Source of the DNA: Acidimicrobiaceae bacterium
GTDB lineage: Bacteria > Actinomycetota > Acidimicrobiia > Acidimicrobiales > Ilumatobacteraceae
DNA: 64,000 nt
NCBI GenBank assembly: GCA_003569125.1
Contig: BGOG01000002.1
Span: 62,001 to 126,000, forward strand
Direction of reading: 5' to 3'
Part shown: positions 17,723 to 28,055 of the stretch, piece by piece
How the letters are laid out: every line of letters begins with the position of its first letter
Position numbering within the stretch: the stretch's first letter is position 1
Program-made: the position numbers and the translations under genes
The notes under the pieces: generated by a model
What the model saw: the letters and a program-made list of their open reading frames with translations, nothing else
Told to the model about the DNA's origin: nothing
The model's database searches: none

Positions 17723-18783
17723 TTGCGATATTGATGGCGGCGGGTGTTGCAATGTTCGCATCACTCGCTGCGACTCGTATTTTGATGCAGATATTCAAAC
17801 GACTCGGCAAGGGTCAACCAATTCTTGGCGCCGAAGATCGTGGGCCGGTTCAGCACATGAGCAAGCAAGGTACCCCAACGATGGGTGGTATCGCGATCTT
17901 GTTTTCTGCGGCGTTTGGCTGGTTGGTCGCCCATATGCGAGATGGTCTTCCATTTTCTGACCAAGCGATAATCATTTGGGTTGCCGTCTTCGTGTTGGCG
18001 ACAATCGGTTTTCTCGACGACTTTCTTAAAGTACAGCGCCAGCACAATCGTGGAATCTTTTGGAAAAAGAAGGGCTACATAACTTTCGCAATTTGCATCG
18101 TTTTGACCTGGTGGTTGCACGCAGCCACTGGTGTCAGTGAAACTCTTTCGTTCACAAGGTCCGATCTTCCGGGTATTACATTCACGTGGCCATTATTCGT
18201 AATTTGGACGGCGTTAATGGTTTGGGGAACATCAAATGCCGTCAATATCACCGACGGGTTAGATGGTCTCGCGGCAGGTTCAGCCACGTTCGGGTTCGTT
18301 GCATTCACGGTGATTGGATATTGGGCGTTCAGAAATCCAAATCTGTACAACAACGTAATCAACCCACTCGACCTCGCGGTTCTTTCGGCGGCATTAGGCG
18401 GGGCGTGTGGCGGTTTCTTATGGTGGAACGCCGCACCTGCGCGAATTTTTATGGGAGATGTTGGCGCACTGGGCATCGGCACTGCGCTCGGTTTTCTCGC
18501 GATAACTACCAATACACATTTGTTGCTGCCAATTATTTGTGGCATCAACGTTTTCGAAGCCGGGTCGGTTGCGGTTCAGATGGGAGTATTCAAGGCATCG
18601 GGTCGCAAAAAACGACTGTTGCTCAATTCGCCGATTCACCATCACTTCGAACAGTTGGGTTGGCCAGAGACAACAGTGATCATTCGTTTTTGGATAATTT
18701 CTGCGATCTGTGTCGCCACTGCGGTTGCAATTTTCATCGCCGATTTCACCGACATGCAGAACCTCGCAAGGTTGCGTCGCTGA
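17719..18783 (+). CDS. mraY: phospho-MurNAc-pentapeptide translocase MraY
   Basis: Transfers phospho-MurNAc-pentapeptide to undecaprenyl phosphate, making lipid I. A 354-residue polytopic membrane protein with KQGTPTMGGIAI, the catalytic FLDDFLKVQRQHNRG region, NAVNITDGLDGLA, and the C-terminal SPIHHHFEQLGWPE histidine loop. All family motifs are intact. It starts with GTG overlapping murE by 4 bp and is followed one base after its stop by murD. The closeness implies tight coupling with MurE and MurD. Confidence 0.95.
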   Translation: MIAILMAAGVAMFASLAATRILMQIFKRLGKGQPILGAEDRGPVQHMSKQGTPTMGGIAILFSAAFGWLVAHMRDGLPFSDQAIIIWVAVFVLATIGFLDDFLKVQRQHNRGIFWKKKGYITFAICIVLTWWLHAATGVSETLSFTRSDLPGITFTWPLFVIWTALMVWGTSNAVNITDGLDGLAAGSATFGFVAFTVIGYWAFRNPNLYNNVINPLDLAVLSAALGGACGGFLWWNAAPARIFMGDVGALGIGTALGFLAITTNTHLLLPIICGINVFEAGSVAVQMGVFKASGRKKRLLLNSPIHHHFEQLGWPETTVIIRFWIISAICVATAVAIFIADFTDMQNLARLRR

Positions 18784-18784
18784 T

Positions 18785-20149
18785 ATGACCACGACGCTTG
18801 TCTACGGGTTAGCGATCGCGGGTCGGGCAGTGGCCAAAGAACTTGTTGCACGCGGTCAATCTGTTGTTCTTGCCGATGACTCAATCAATGAGTCGGCGAT
18901 TGCTGCACACAACCAATTCGCCAAAGAACTCGGCTCTCGATTTGTCGGCAGTCCAAATGCGCAACGACTGCGAGAAATCATCGATCAAGTGGATCTGGTT
19001 TCGCCTGCACCAGGAGTACCCGAGAATCATCAAGTAATAGAAATTTCGAAAAATCAAAATAAAATAATTGCCTCAGAAATCGAACTGGCGTATCAATTCG
19101 AACAACTTGCAGCGAGTCCACGACCGATGGTCGCAGTCACGGGAACAGACGGCAAGACGACGACAACTTTGATGGCCGCGGCAATTTTGAAGTCAGCGGG
19201 ATTGCGCGCATTGGCCGTCGGCAATACTGAACTTCCTCTGATTGCTTCGTTGAGCAGTGATGCTCAGGCATTCGCCATTGAATGCTCGAGTTTCAGGTTG
19301 ATGTACACGAAAAAATTTCGTGCCAAGGCATCAGTTTGGCTCAATCTTGCGCCCGATCATTTGGATTGGCATTCGTCGTTCAAATCTTATAAATCTGCCA
19401 AGGCCCAAATGTGGGCACATCTTCATAGTGATGACGTCGCTGTGGTGCCACACGGCGACGAAATAATCGGTGAGATTGCCAAGCAAAGTGGCGCCCGTGT
19501 CGTCAGTTTCGGTTCAGAAGCGGGCGACTATCACCTAAACAACGGAATCTTGAATTCACCAACTGGACGAATAATAAATGTCGCCGAGATGCGCCGCAGT
19601 TTGCCACACGACATTACGAATGCGCTAGCTGCAGCGGCGATAACGATCGAGTCCGGTCTCGCCACCAAGAACGATGTCGCTATTGCGCTCGCCGAATTTA
19701 TAAATGCACCGCATCGAATCGAGTTGGTGGCGACATCGCGCGGGGTTTCGTGGTACGACGATTCGAAAGCTACGAGCCCGCATGCATCCAATGTTGCGTT
19801 GAGATCTTTCGAATCGATCGTGCTGATTGCTGGCGGAAAAAATAAAGGTCTCGATTTGAATGAGATGGCATGTCAGCCCAACAGAATGCGGGCTGTGGTC
19901 GCGATCGGTGCCGCGCAAAAAGAAATCGAGAGCGCATTTTCAAAAGTCTGTGAGGTTCGTACTGCAAATTCAATGCATGAAGCCGTTGCAGCAGCGAACA
20001 CTTTGGCGCAATCAGGTGATGTTGTTCTGCTTTCACCGGGCTGCACAAGTTACGACTGGTATGCCAACTATGGGCAGCGAGGCGAAGATTTCACTCGAGA
20101 AGTAAAAGCTTTGTTAGCCACTGCCGTGGCATCCGAGGCGAACAAATGA
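18785..20149 (+). CDS. murD: UDP-MurNAc-L-Ala:D-Glu ligase MurD
   Basis: Adds D-glutamate to UDP-MurNAc-L-Ala. The protein of 454 residues begins MTTTLVYGLAIAGRAVAKEL and has the P-loop AVTGTDGKTTTTLMAAAIL, LNLAPDHLDWHSSFKSYKSAK, and YDDSKATSPHASNVAL, followed by IVLIAGGKNKGLD. The track start (18710) would read 25 codons through the end of mraY; ATG 18785 fits the family and lies right after the mraY stop. The end overlaps ftsW by 4 bp (ATGA). Confidence 0.94.
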   Translation: MTTTLVYGLAIAGRAVAKELVARGQSVVLADDSINESAIAAHNQFAKELGSRFVGSPNAQRLREIIDQVDLVSPAPGVPENHQVIEISKNQNKIIASEIELAYQFEQLAASPRPMVAVTGTDGKTTTTLMAAAILKSAGLRALAVGNTELPLIASLSSDAQAFAIECSSFRLMYTKKFRAKASVWLNLAPDHLDWHSSFKSYKSAKAQMWAHLHSDDVAVVPHGDEIIGEIAKQSGARVVSFGSEAGDYHLNNGILNSPTGRIINVAEMRRSLPHDITNALAAAAITIESGLATKNDVAIALAEFINAPHRIELVATSRGVSWYDDSKATSPHASNVALRSFESIVLIAGGKNKGLDLNEMACQPNRMRAVVAIGAAQKEIESAFSKVCEVRTANSMHEAVAAANTLAQSGDVVLLSPGCTSYDWYANYGQRGEDFTREVKALLATAVASEANK

Positions 20150-21343
20150 GCACGATTAACCCTGGTGCGGGTCGCACAGCCACATTGGCCGAGCGTCGTC
20201 GTGATGTGCTCGAAGATCGCGGGATCACTGTTTCTGGTCGCAGTTCTTTGGGCGCTCCCAACGCCACGGTATTTTGGATTTTGATCACCGTTCTCAGTTT
20301 GATCACTTTCGGATTGGTGATGGTTCTGTCGTCTTCTTCAATCGTCGCTCTTAATCGCGGAATGTCGCCGTGGAGAATGTTTTTCAAACAATTGATGTGG
20401 TCAAGCGTCGGAGTTTTAGGAATGTTGCTTTTCTATTTCTTTCCCTATCCGTTGTTACGAAAATTCGTTCTACCAGGATTAATCTTCGCCTTCGGCTTGA
20501 TGGTTCTTCCATTTGCACCCGGCATCGGCGTCAGCACGAACGGTGCTCGTGCGTGGGTTGCCATCGGTCCAGTGGGCTTTCAACCATCAGAGTTTTTGAA
20601 ATTTGCATTGTTGGTTTACTGTGCTCACTTACTAAGCAAACGTCATAAGGACGATGTTGAACTTTCCGAAAAAATGAAACCAATCCTGCGTGTCTGGCTG
20701 ATCTCGGTTGCATTGTGCCTCGTTCAAAAAGACTTGGGCGGCGCAATCATCTTGACCTGCATCGTGTTGACGCTGTTGTTCATGGCCGGCACACCATTTA
20801 CGAGTCGTGTTTCCACTGTCATTGATGTCAATTTTGATCGGCGGTTTGTTTACATTGTCGAGTTCATCCCGACGCAACCGTTGGACGGCGTTCATGAATC
20901 TCGACGAGACAAAAAATGGATACGGGTACCAAGTTTGGCAATCGATTCTGGCGATTTCAAACGGTGGCATTACAGGTACTGGTGCGGGTGCAGGCACCGG
21001 CAAATGGGGCTATGTGCCACTGGCTCACAGCGACTTTATTTTCTCAACCATCGCCGAAGAGTTCGGCTTGATTGGGGTGAGCATCGTCATCGGTGGATTT
21101 CTGATTTTTACACTGTTCGGCTTGCAGGCGAGCAAGCGAGCACCGGATAAATTCGCGGCATTAGTCGCCGGTGGAGTGACAATGTGGTTTGCAATTCAGG
21201 CATGTATCAACATTGGTGGAGTTACTGGCTCAATGCCGGTCACAGGTCTGACTCTTCCACTTATTTCTTATGGGGGAAGCTCATTACTCGTGTGCATGTC
21301 CGCAGCAGGTTTGCTACTCAACGTCGCTCGAAATATGGACTGA
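20146..21343 (+). CDS. ftsW: FtsW lipid II polymerase, SEDS family (split by a frame break)
   Basis: Polymerises lipid II at the septum in partnership with FtsI. After a 40-residue cytoplasmic lead come the helices VFWILITVLSLITFGLVMVL and onward, with the SEDS motif NGARAWVAIGPVGFQPSEFLKFA. The frame breaks after FMAGTPFTS. The other frame continues as PLSLMSILIGGLFTLSSSSRRNRWTAF, then YGYQVWQSILAISNGGITGTG, HSDFIFSTIAEEFGLIG and TLPLISYGGSSLLVCM, to the stop at 21341-21343. One base lost near 20800 restores it. The next ORF begins immediately after the stop. Confidence 0.92.
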
Positions 21344-23932
21344 TTGCTCATCGCAGGCAAAATCTTGGATAATTCAAACCAATCAGTTTTTGCGGTTATC
21401 ACCGGCGGTGGCACGAGTGGGCATGTGATTCCTGCGTTGTCAATCGCCGAACTTTTAGTTGATGCAAATATTCCACAAAACCAAATTCATATGGTTGGCA
21501 CGATCAACGGGGTTGAAACAAAACTTGTTCCTCCGACAAGAATTTCACTCACACTGCTAGATGTGCGCGGCTTCAGTAGAAAACTTTCGTTAGGTTCGTT
21601 GAAGACAAATTTGCAGGCACTCGTGATGTTGCGCCGTGCGATCAAGAACGCGGTTGTTTTGTTGGAGAGCTTAAAGCCGGCAGTTGTAATCTCGGTTGGA
21701 GGATACGGCAGCGTTCCTGCCACTCGGGCTGCAGGTCAACTAAAGATTCCAGTTGTAACGGTTTCTTATGATCGCTTGCCTGGTCGCGCAACAAAATTGC
21801 AGGCCCGTGCGGCTGCGGCAACGGCAGTTGCCTATTTGCCGACAAAGTTACCGAATGCAACCCTGACTGGGGCACCAGTGCGACGGTTGATGCGCAATCT
21901 GGATATTGCCGCAACGCGCGATGCAGCCCGAGAACGACTGGGTTTACCGAAAAACCGAAAAGTCGTTGCGGTGACCGGGGGTTCGCTTGGTTCGGCGTTG
22001 CTCAACTCGTTGACTCGTGAACTTGTAGAAAAATATCATCATCGTTCAGATCTTTCGATAATTCATCTGACGGGTGAAAGATATAAAAACTCTGATATTC
22101 CAAAACACGACATGACGAAGAGCGACAATATTTTTTACCTCAGGATGTCGGCGACGGACGCCATGCAAGATATTTATTCGGCGAGCGATCTGGTCGTTTC
22201 GCGTGCTGGTGCGAGCACGATCGCCGAACTGGCAACAGTCGGACGTGCCAGTGTTCTGATTCCGTGGAAGCAAGCCGCGGAGAATCACCAATATTTCAAT
22301 GCCAAGTGGTTGGCCGACTCAGGCGGAGCAATCGTCATAGATGAAGACGCAGTTTCGCAACAACAAATGTGTGATGCCGTGATCGAATTGATCGATGATT
22401 CAGAGAAAATTCTTGAAATGAACCAGTGTGCTCGTGCCGCCGGTGGGGTGAATCGAAACTCGAGGCTGGTACAACTAATTTCAACGGTGATCAACGACAA
22501 CTCGAAATTAAAAATGGTAAATGAGTTCAAACTTGACCGTCGTCGAAAGATTCACGTAGTTGGTGTCGGTGGTCCGGGAATGTCGGCGATAGCCACCGTG
22601 CTTGCCGAGATGGGTCACGAAGTTTCTGGCAGCGATATCCAAGACGGAGAAATAATAGAACGGCTAAGAACAGTCGGCGTAAAGATCAACATCGGGCACA
22701 GCGTCGATGTGGTCAGAAATTGCGATGCTGTTACGGGTTCTCCGGCGATCCCAAAAAGCAACATCGAGTATCAAAGCGCAAAAAATTCAAACATTCTGGT
22801 CTTGTCGCGAGCCGAGATTCTTTCGGCAATATGTAGCCAGGCACGCAGCATCGGTGTCGCCGGAACGCACGGCAAGACCACAACTTCGTCGATGTTGACG
22901 GCCATTTTGATCGAAGCAAAATTGAATCCAAGTTATTTGATCGGCGGCGATGTCAACGATTTTGGGCGTGGAGCATCGTGGACGGGCGGTGAACTATTTG
23001 TCGTTGAGGCTGACGAAAGTGATTCAACACACATACAACTTCCGCTGAGCGGCACGATTTTGACCAATGTCGATATCGATCATCTGGACAATTTTCAGAC
23101 ATTCGATGCGATTCGTGAAAGTTTCAGCGATTTCATCCGCAAGATCGATGGCCCGCGTGTGTTGTGTATTGACGACCCATTTTGTGCCGAGATCGCTCGA
23201 CAGCACGGTGCGACTAGTTATAGCGCATCGACCAATAAACCGGGGTCCACTGAAATTTTAAATGCAGATTTTTTCGCCAATAATGTTCAATTCAATAATG
23301 GATCGGCACAATTTACGGTTTCGCAAAATATCGAAAATCAAACCGTGCGACTGGGTGTCGTCAACATCAAATTACGTGGCATTCACAATGTTCGTAATGC
23401 GCTCGGCGCACTGGTAATGGCTATCGAGTTGGGCGCCAGTTTTGCCCAAGCACAGACAGCACTTGCCAAGTTTGGTGGTGTCGCTCGTCGCTTCGATAAT
23501 CATGGCACGCACGATGGAATTACTTACGTTGACGACTATGCCCATTTACCGAACGAAATTTCGGCGGTGTTGGCCGGTGCGCGAGACCAATCTGATTCGT
23601 GGTCGCGGGTTATTGCAGTGTTTCAACCAAATCGCTTCAATCGAATGTCGGTGATATCTCATCTTTACGCCGATTCTTTCAAGGATGCTGATCTTGTGGT
23701 CGTCACGGATATTTATGCGTCCGGCACGGCTGCAATCGCCGGAGTCACGGGCGAGTTGGTGGTCGACGCGATTCGAACTGCTCATCCAAAACAAAAAGTG
23801 ATTTACCAACCAAAACGCAGTGATCTCATAGAATTTCTAGATAATGAACTCAAGTCTGGTGATCTTTGTATTTCAATGGGATGTGGCGATATTGCCGCAC
23901 TTCCTTCCGAGCTGATTTCACGAAAGTCGTAA
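21344..23932 (+). CDS. murG/murC: apparent MurG-MurC fusion (lipid II synthase + UDP-MurNAc:L-Ala ligase)
   Basis: Residues 1-390 are MurG, the GlcNAc transferase that turns lipid I into lipid II: VITGGGTSGHVIPALSIAEL, VTGGSLGSALLN, SRAGASTIAELATVG and the Q-containing AAENHQYFN. Residues 391-862 are MurC, which adds L-Ala to UDP-MurNAc: HVVGVGGPGMSAIATVL, GVAGTHGKTTTSSML, VEADESDSTH, and YVDDYAHLPNEI. The junction is SKLKMVNEFKLDRRRKI, with no linker. Because this assembly has many one-base errors, a lost base in the A run at the junction could have removed the murG stop; MurC could then start at ATG 22514. The start codon is TTG (21344, or 21365). Confidence 0.85.
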   Translation: MLIAGKILDNSNQSVFAVITGGGTSGHVIPALSIAELLVDANIPQNQIHMVGTINGVETKLVPPTRISLTLLDVRGFSRKLSLGSLKTNLQALVMLRRAIKNAVVLLESLKPAVVISVGGYGSVPATRAAGQLKIPVVTVSYDRLPGRATKLQARAAAATAVAYLPTKLPNATLTGAPVRRLMRNLDIAATRDAARERLGLPKNRKVVAVTGGSLGSALLNSLTRELVEKYHHRSDLSIIHLTGERYKNSDIPKHDMTKSDNIFYLRMSATDAMQDIYSASDLVVSRAGASTIAELATVGRASVLIPWKQAAENHQYFNAKWLADSGGAIVIDEDAVSQQQMCDAVIELIDDSEKILEMNQCARAAGGVNRNSRLVQLISTVINDNSKLKMVNEFKLDRRRKIHVVGVGGPGMSAIATVLAEMGHEVSGSDIQDGEIIERLRTVGVKINIGHSVDVVRNCDAVTGSPAIPKSNIEYQSAKNSNILVLSRAEILSAICSQARSIGVAGTHGKTTTSSMLTAILIEAKLNPSYLIGGDVNDFGRGASWTGGELFVVEADESDSTHIQLPLSGTILTNVDIDHLDNFQTFDAIRESFSDFIRKIDGPRVLCIDDPFCAEIARQHGATSYSASTNKPGSTEILNADFFANNVQFNNGSAQFTVSQNIENQTVRLGVVNIKLRGIHNVRNALGALVMAIELGASFAQAQTALAKFGGVARRFDNHGTHDGITYVDDYAHLPNEISAVLAGARDQSDSWSRVIAVFQPNRFNRMSVISHLYADSFKDADLVVVTDIYASGTAAIAGVTGELVVDAIRTAHPKQKVIYQPKRSDLIEFLDNELKSGDLCISMGCGDIAALPSELISRKS

Positions 23933-23938
23933 TATCCC

Positions 23939-26113
23939 GTGATCACTGAAATTACACATGTCAGCGATAAAGATTTATCGCGCATTGCATCGCTACTAGG
24001 AGATCGCATCACCGAAAACGAGCCCCTCGGGCCATACACGACCTACAGAGTTGGTGGTGAAGCTGCGTTGTTCATGAGGGTGATGACGGTCGAAGATTTG
24101 TACTCACTGTCACAAGCGTTGTCCAAAATTAAAGTCCCCGTTGTTGTGGTGGGTCGGGGTAGCAATATGTTGGTCAGTGAGATCGGCTTCCGCGGCATCG
24201 CCGTAACTCTCGGACCTTTCGCTGAGTTGATAAATCTTCCGCCTGTCGGTGAATCTCCAATTTTGATTGCAGGCGCAATGGCTCCGCTTCCTGTTTTGGC
24301 CAGACAGAGCGTGCATCATGGATTGACCGGTCTTGAGTGGGCCGTCGGAGTACCTGGTTCGATCGGCGGCGCGGTGCGAATGAATGCTGGTGGTCATGGT
24401 GCCGACATGATTGCGTCGTTGATCAGCGTTCGAATGTTTCATCTCGAGCGCGGAATCGAAGCGAATGTGTCTGCTGCCGATTTAGGTTTACGATTTCGTG
24501 GATCAGACCTAACCGATGATCATGTCGTTTTGTCTGCAACTTTACGACTGAGTTGGGGCGACACAATCGTTGGACAAGAGAGATTGTCAGAGATCGTAAA
24601 GTGGCGTCGTGAAAATCAACCTGGCGGTCAAAATGCTGGTTCAGTTTTCGTAAATCCAGTGGCAGGTGTGACTTCCGCTGGCGAGCTGATTGACGGGCTC
24701 GGTTTGCGAGGGTATCGAATTCGTACGGCATGCGTCTCTGAAAAACATGCAAATTTCATTCAGGCCGACGAAGACGGAAGCGCAGACGATGTTGTCGAAT
24801 TGATGACATTTATTCGCAAGCGTGTCAGCGAGGCACACGGTATAGACCTGCGGAGCGAAATTCGTTTGGTTGGTTTTCCAACCGCCACCAGTGCTGAAGC
24901 GGGCGCCCCAAGTTTCAAGATAGCAAAATCAATTACACAACTCGATGCCGCATTCGGTGTTGCAACTAGTCCCGACTCGTCGCTACCGGTTCCTGTTGTC
25001 TCTGAAAAACTTTCTGACGATGTTCTCGCAGAGTTGAAAGATGCTTTTGAAGGCAACGCGACCCCGATCAGTATTGTGCGAGTTGTAAAACCCGATGTGC
25101 ATGTCGTTGAATACGAACTTGATGATGATCTTGAACCTGTCGTTAAAGATGCGCCAAGTTTTCTTGATTCTGATATTGCGACGATAACGGGGACGGCAAA
25201 AGAAACTCAGAAAAAAGATACGGCCCCGATCCCGGTTGATGAACCGACGCGAGTCGTGATCATCGACGAAGAATTACGTTTGCCGACCGACATTACATTT
25301 CCGATTGATGCGCTGACCTCTACGGTCAACACTGCACCAACTTCGAGTGCGGTTGTTGTGATTGATGACGAGGAAGCAATTGAAGTGCGCGAGGCGACGC
25401 AAAAGCGCAAATTGCGTAAGAGAACCAGGTACTTGATTGCCGGTTCTTCGATTTTTGCGGTATTTGCGCTGGTGATGATCGTGTTGGCTTCACCGATTAT
25501 CGCCGTTCGTCATGTTGACGTTGAAGGTTCCAAATATATGAGCAAAGATCTATTATCAATCGTGCAGCAATCGTTGCTCGGTAAACCCCTACTGACAGTC
25601 GATACTCGAGAAGCCTCGCGTCGACTCGAAGATGATCCTTGGGTTGAGACCGTGCGAATCAGACAATTTTTTCCGTCTCGGTTGTTGATTGAGATCGCCG
25701 AGCGAGTGCCGGTGGCGTGGTTTATCGGTGTAGACAATCGTGCCCGGATTGTCGACGCACAGGGCCGAGTGCTGGCCGTAGAAGATGGACAGCCAACAGA
25801 ATATTTGCAAATTACTGGTGTCGGCCCGAATCTCGCGCCGGGCAATAGTGCGGGCGCACTTTACAAAGCAGCCGCGCAATTGGCCACAGGATTACCCGAC
25901 GAATTAGAAAAACTCGTGTTAAATGTTGGCACCGGTGGTCCTAACCAATTAGTTATGACGCTTCGATCGGGAACATTGGTCAACTTTGGCGAGCCAGTCG
26001 ATGTGCAGAATAAACTGATCTCGCTGGTGGTGTTGCTTAGGCGTCAAGATTCAAAGCAAATAGTCTCAATTGACCTGAATAACCCTGATATTCCAACTGT
26101 CCAGTCAAAGTAG
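23939..26113 (+). CDS. murB/ftsQ: MurB-FtsQ fusion (UDP-MurNAc dehydrogenase + division protein)
   Basis: Residues about 1-312 are MurB, an FAD enzyme that makes UDP-MurNAc: GPYTTYRVGGEAALF, GRGSNMLVSEIGF, GLEWAVGVPGSIGGAVRMN, QNAGSVFVNP and CVSEKHANFIQAD. A D/E/T-rich low-complexity linker of about 180 residues follows. Then come a basic stop KRKLRKRTR, one transmembrane helix (about 497-520), the POTRA domain VRHVDVEGSKYMSKDLL to LLIEIAERVPVAWF, and an FtsQ beta domain. The long linker keeps open frame and ordinary codon use, so a true fusion is likely. The GTG start at 23939 is 6 bp after murC. It would tie a precursor enzyme to the divisome. Confidence 0.9.
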   Translation: MITEITHVSDKDLSRIASLLGDRITENEPLGPYTTYRVGGEAALFMRVMTVEDLYSLSQALSKIKVPVVVVGRGSNMLVSEIGFRGIAVTLGPFAELINLPPVGESPILIAGAMAPLPVLARQSVHHGLTGLEWAVGVPGSIGGAVRMNAGGHGADMIASLISVRMFHLERGIEANVSAADLGLRFRGSDLTDDHVVLSATLRLSWGDTIVGQERLSEIVKWRRENQPGGQNAGSVFVNPVAGVTSAGELIDGLGLRGYRIRTACVSEKHANFIQADEDGSADDVVELMTFIRKRVSEAHGIDLRSEIRLVGFPTATSAEAGAPSFKIAKSITQLDAAFGVATSPDSSLPVPVVSEKLSDDVLAELKDAFEGNATPISIVRVVKPDVHVVEYELDDDLEPVVKDAPSFLDSDIATITGTAKETQKKDTAPIPVDEPTRVVIIDEELRLPTDITFPIDALTSTVNTAPTSSAVVVIDDEEAIEVREATQKRKLRKRTRYLIAGSSIFAVFALVMIVLASPIIAVRHVDVEGSKYMSKDLLSIVQQSLLGKPLLTVDTREASRRLEDDPWVETVRIRQFFPSRLLIEIAERVPVAWFIGVDNRARIVDAQGRVLAVEDGQPTEYLQITGVGPNLAPGNSAGALYKAAAQLATGLPDELEKLVLNVGTGGPNQLVMTLRSGTLVNFGEPVDVQNKLISLVVLLRRQDSKQIVSIDLNNPDIPTVQSK

Positions 26114-26192
26114 GTGCTTGGTGATATGCCTGTTAGCCCCTAAAAAATATGGCAGAATAGTAAGAATGAATCTTTTTGGGGGTCTTTGTTAA

Positions 26193-27310
26193 ATGGCCGG
26201 TCAGCCTCAGAATTATCTCGCAATCATCAAGGTTATTGGTGTAGGTGGTGGCGGTGTCAACGCGATTAATCGAATGATCGAATCTGGTATGCGTGGTGTC
26301 GAATTCGTGGCAATCAACACAGACGCTCAGCAACTGCTTTTGAGTGACGCGAACATGAAAATTGATATCGGTCGCGAATTGACGCGAGGTCTAGGCGCTG
26401 GTGCAGACCCAGAAGTTGGTCGTCAAGCCGCAGAACAACATCGTGCCGAAATTCAAGAAGTCATCGCGGGAGCCGACATGGTATTTATTACCGCAGGCGA
26501 AGGGGGCGGAACCGGAACCGGAGCGGCACCGATAGTGGCAGAGATCGCCAAATCTGAAGGCGCTCTCACGGTTGCGATCGTTACTCGTCCGTTCGCTTTC
26601 GAAGGTCGTCGTCGAGCAGTGCAAGCAGATGCCGGAATCGCCGCACTCAAAGAAAAAGTCGACACGCTTGTCGTGATTCCAAATGAAAGGTTGTTGACGA
26701 TCTCAACCGAGAAAACAACTTTGCTTGAAGCATTCAAGCGGGCTGACGATGTGTTGTATCAGGGTGTCTCAGGCATCACCGGTTTGATTACCACACCAGG
26801 TTGATCAACACCGACTTCGCCGACGTAAAGGCCGTTCTCGCAAATGCTGGCACCGCACTCATGGGTACCGGCGCAGCCACTGGCGAGAATCGTGCAACTG
26901 TTGCCGCCAACGCGGCGATCAATTCGCCGATGCTTGAGGCGTCTCTCGAGGGTGCGCGCGGAGTAATCGTCAACATCACCGGTCCTTCGAATGTCGGTTT
27001 GTTCGAAGTTACAAACGCAATGGAGATTCTGCGAAGTGTCGCGCACCAAGATGCCAACATCATTCATGGTCTCGTTATCGATGACGATATCAATGACGAA
27101 GTTCGAGTCACTGTTGTGGCTGCTGGTTTTGATCGAGGCAATGGTTCGTCACAGCGTGCAGCCACTCGCAGTGATGGTCGCAATACAGCAACTTCGGGTA
27201 CGACTCGACCAGATCCGAAGCCTGCTCGTTTGAAAGATTTATTTGGTGGATCTGACCCGTTGCTCAACAATGACGACGACGACGACGATCTTCCATCTTT
27301 TTTAAAGTAA
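26193..27310 (+). CDS. ftsZ: FtsZ, tubulin-like division GTPase (split by a frame break)
   Basis: Forms the Z-ring. The N-terminal GTPase domain has [18 protein letters not shown], the tubulin signature [12 protein letters not shown], and NERLL. The frame breaks at LITTPG; the next frame continues [22 protein letters not shown] through the T7 loop region and the C-terminal domain. One T lost near 26802 explains it. The tail is acidic and ends [12 protein letters not shown], matching the conserved C-terminal peptide that binds SepF. An 80-bp gap before the ATG is the longest in the cluster after murE and may carry a promoter of its own. Confidence 0.95.
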
Positions 27311-27317
27311 CTGTTGA

Positions 27318-28003
27318 ATGTCGGTGACGACATATAACTCGCCCAACATCGAAGGGCTCGCCGAGCGTGTTTCGGCGATTCGCGACCGAGTCTCAAAAGC
27401 CGGGGGCGAAAGCGTCAAGTTGATCGCCGTAACCAAGACCTTTGATGCGACTGCTTTGACCAGTGCTTTTGCATTTGGATGTGATGCGGTGGGCGAGAAC
27501 TACGCGCAAGAGTTGGTTACAAAATTCGAACAAGTCCCCGAAGCGCAAAGATTGCCGGTGCACTTTATTGGACGATTGCAAAGTAATAAAATCAGATCGC
27601 TTGTCAATTGTGTCGATGTCTGGCAAAGCGTTGATCGACTTAGTTTGATTGATGAAATCGCCAAGCGATGTGAAACTGTATCCAGAGTCGGTTCGGCGCA
27701 AATTATGTTGCAGGTCAACTCGACTAACGAGCCTGACAAAGGTGGCTGCGAGCCAGATGATGTCGAGTCGCTTATGGCGAGGGCCTTGAGCCTCGGCCTT
27801 GATGTTGTCGGGTTAATGACTGTCGGGCCAACGAATAGCGATGCGCCAGAGACCCGTAAGGCTTTTCGATCTGTAAGCAGAATTGCTCATAACCTCGGCC
27901 TCAGTGAATTGAGCATGGGAATGACGGGGATCTTGAAATTGCGGTCGAAGAAGGGTCAACTATGGTGCGAATCGGGTCTGGGTTGTTTGGCACAAGGCTT
28001 TAA
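27318..28003 (+). CDS. yggS: YggS/PLPBP family PLP homeostasis protein (frame broken near the 3' end)
   Basis: A pyridoxal phosphate-binding protein of the TIM-barrel (alanine racemase N-terminal) fold that buffers PLP. Visible motifs are VKLIAVTKTFDA with the PLP Lys, AVGENYAQEL, HFIGRLQSNKIRSLV, LQVNSTNEPDKGG and the phosphate site LSMGMTG. The track frame then reads nonsense to 28046. The other frame gives DLEIAVEEGSTMVRIGSGLFGTRL and stops at 28001-28003, the normal C-terminus. One G lost near 27926-27929 explains it. It stands 7 bp after ftsZ, where the order in Streptomyces is ftsZ, yfiH, yggS. Confidence 0.92.
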
Positions 28004-28055
28004 AAGCCGATATTTAGTCCCGTTTTGGGGTCGATTCGGCAACTAAACTTCGTAT

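Noticed and set aside
26780-26830. Programmed translational frameshifting in ftsZ (and similarly ftsW, ftsI)
   Set aside because: No slippery heptamer plus pseudoknot or internal ribosome-like stimulator is evident, and the same kind of break occurs in many unrelated genes. A base-calling error is simpler.
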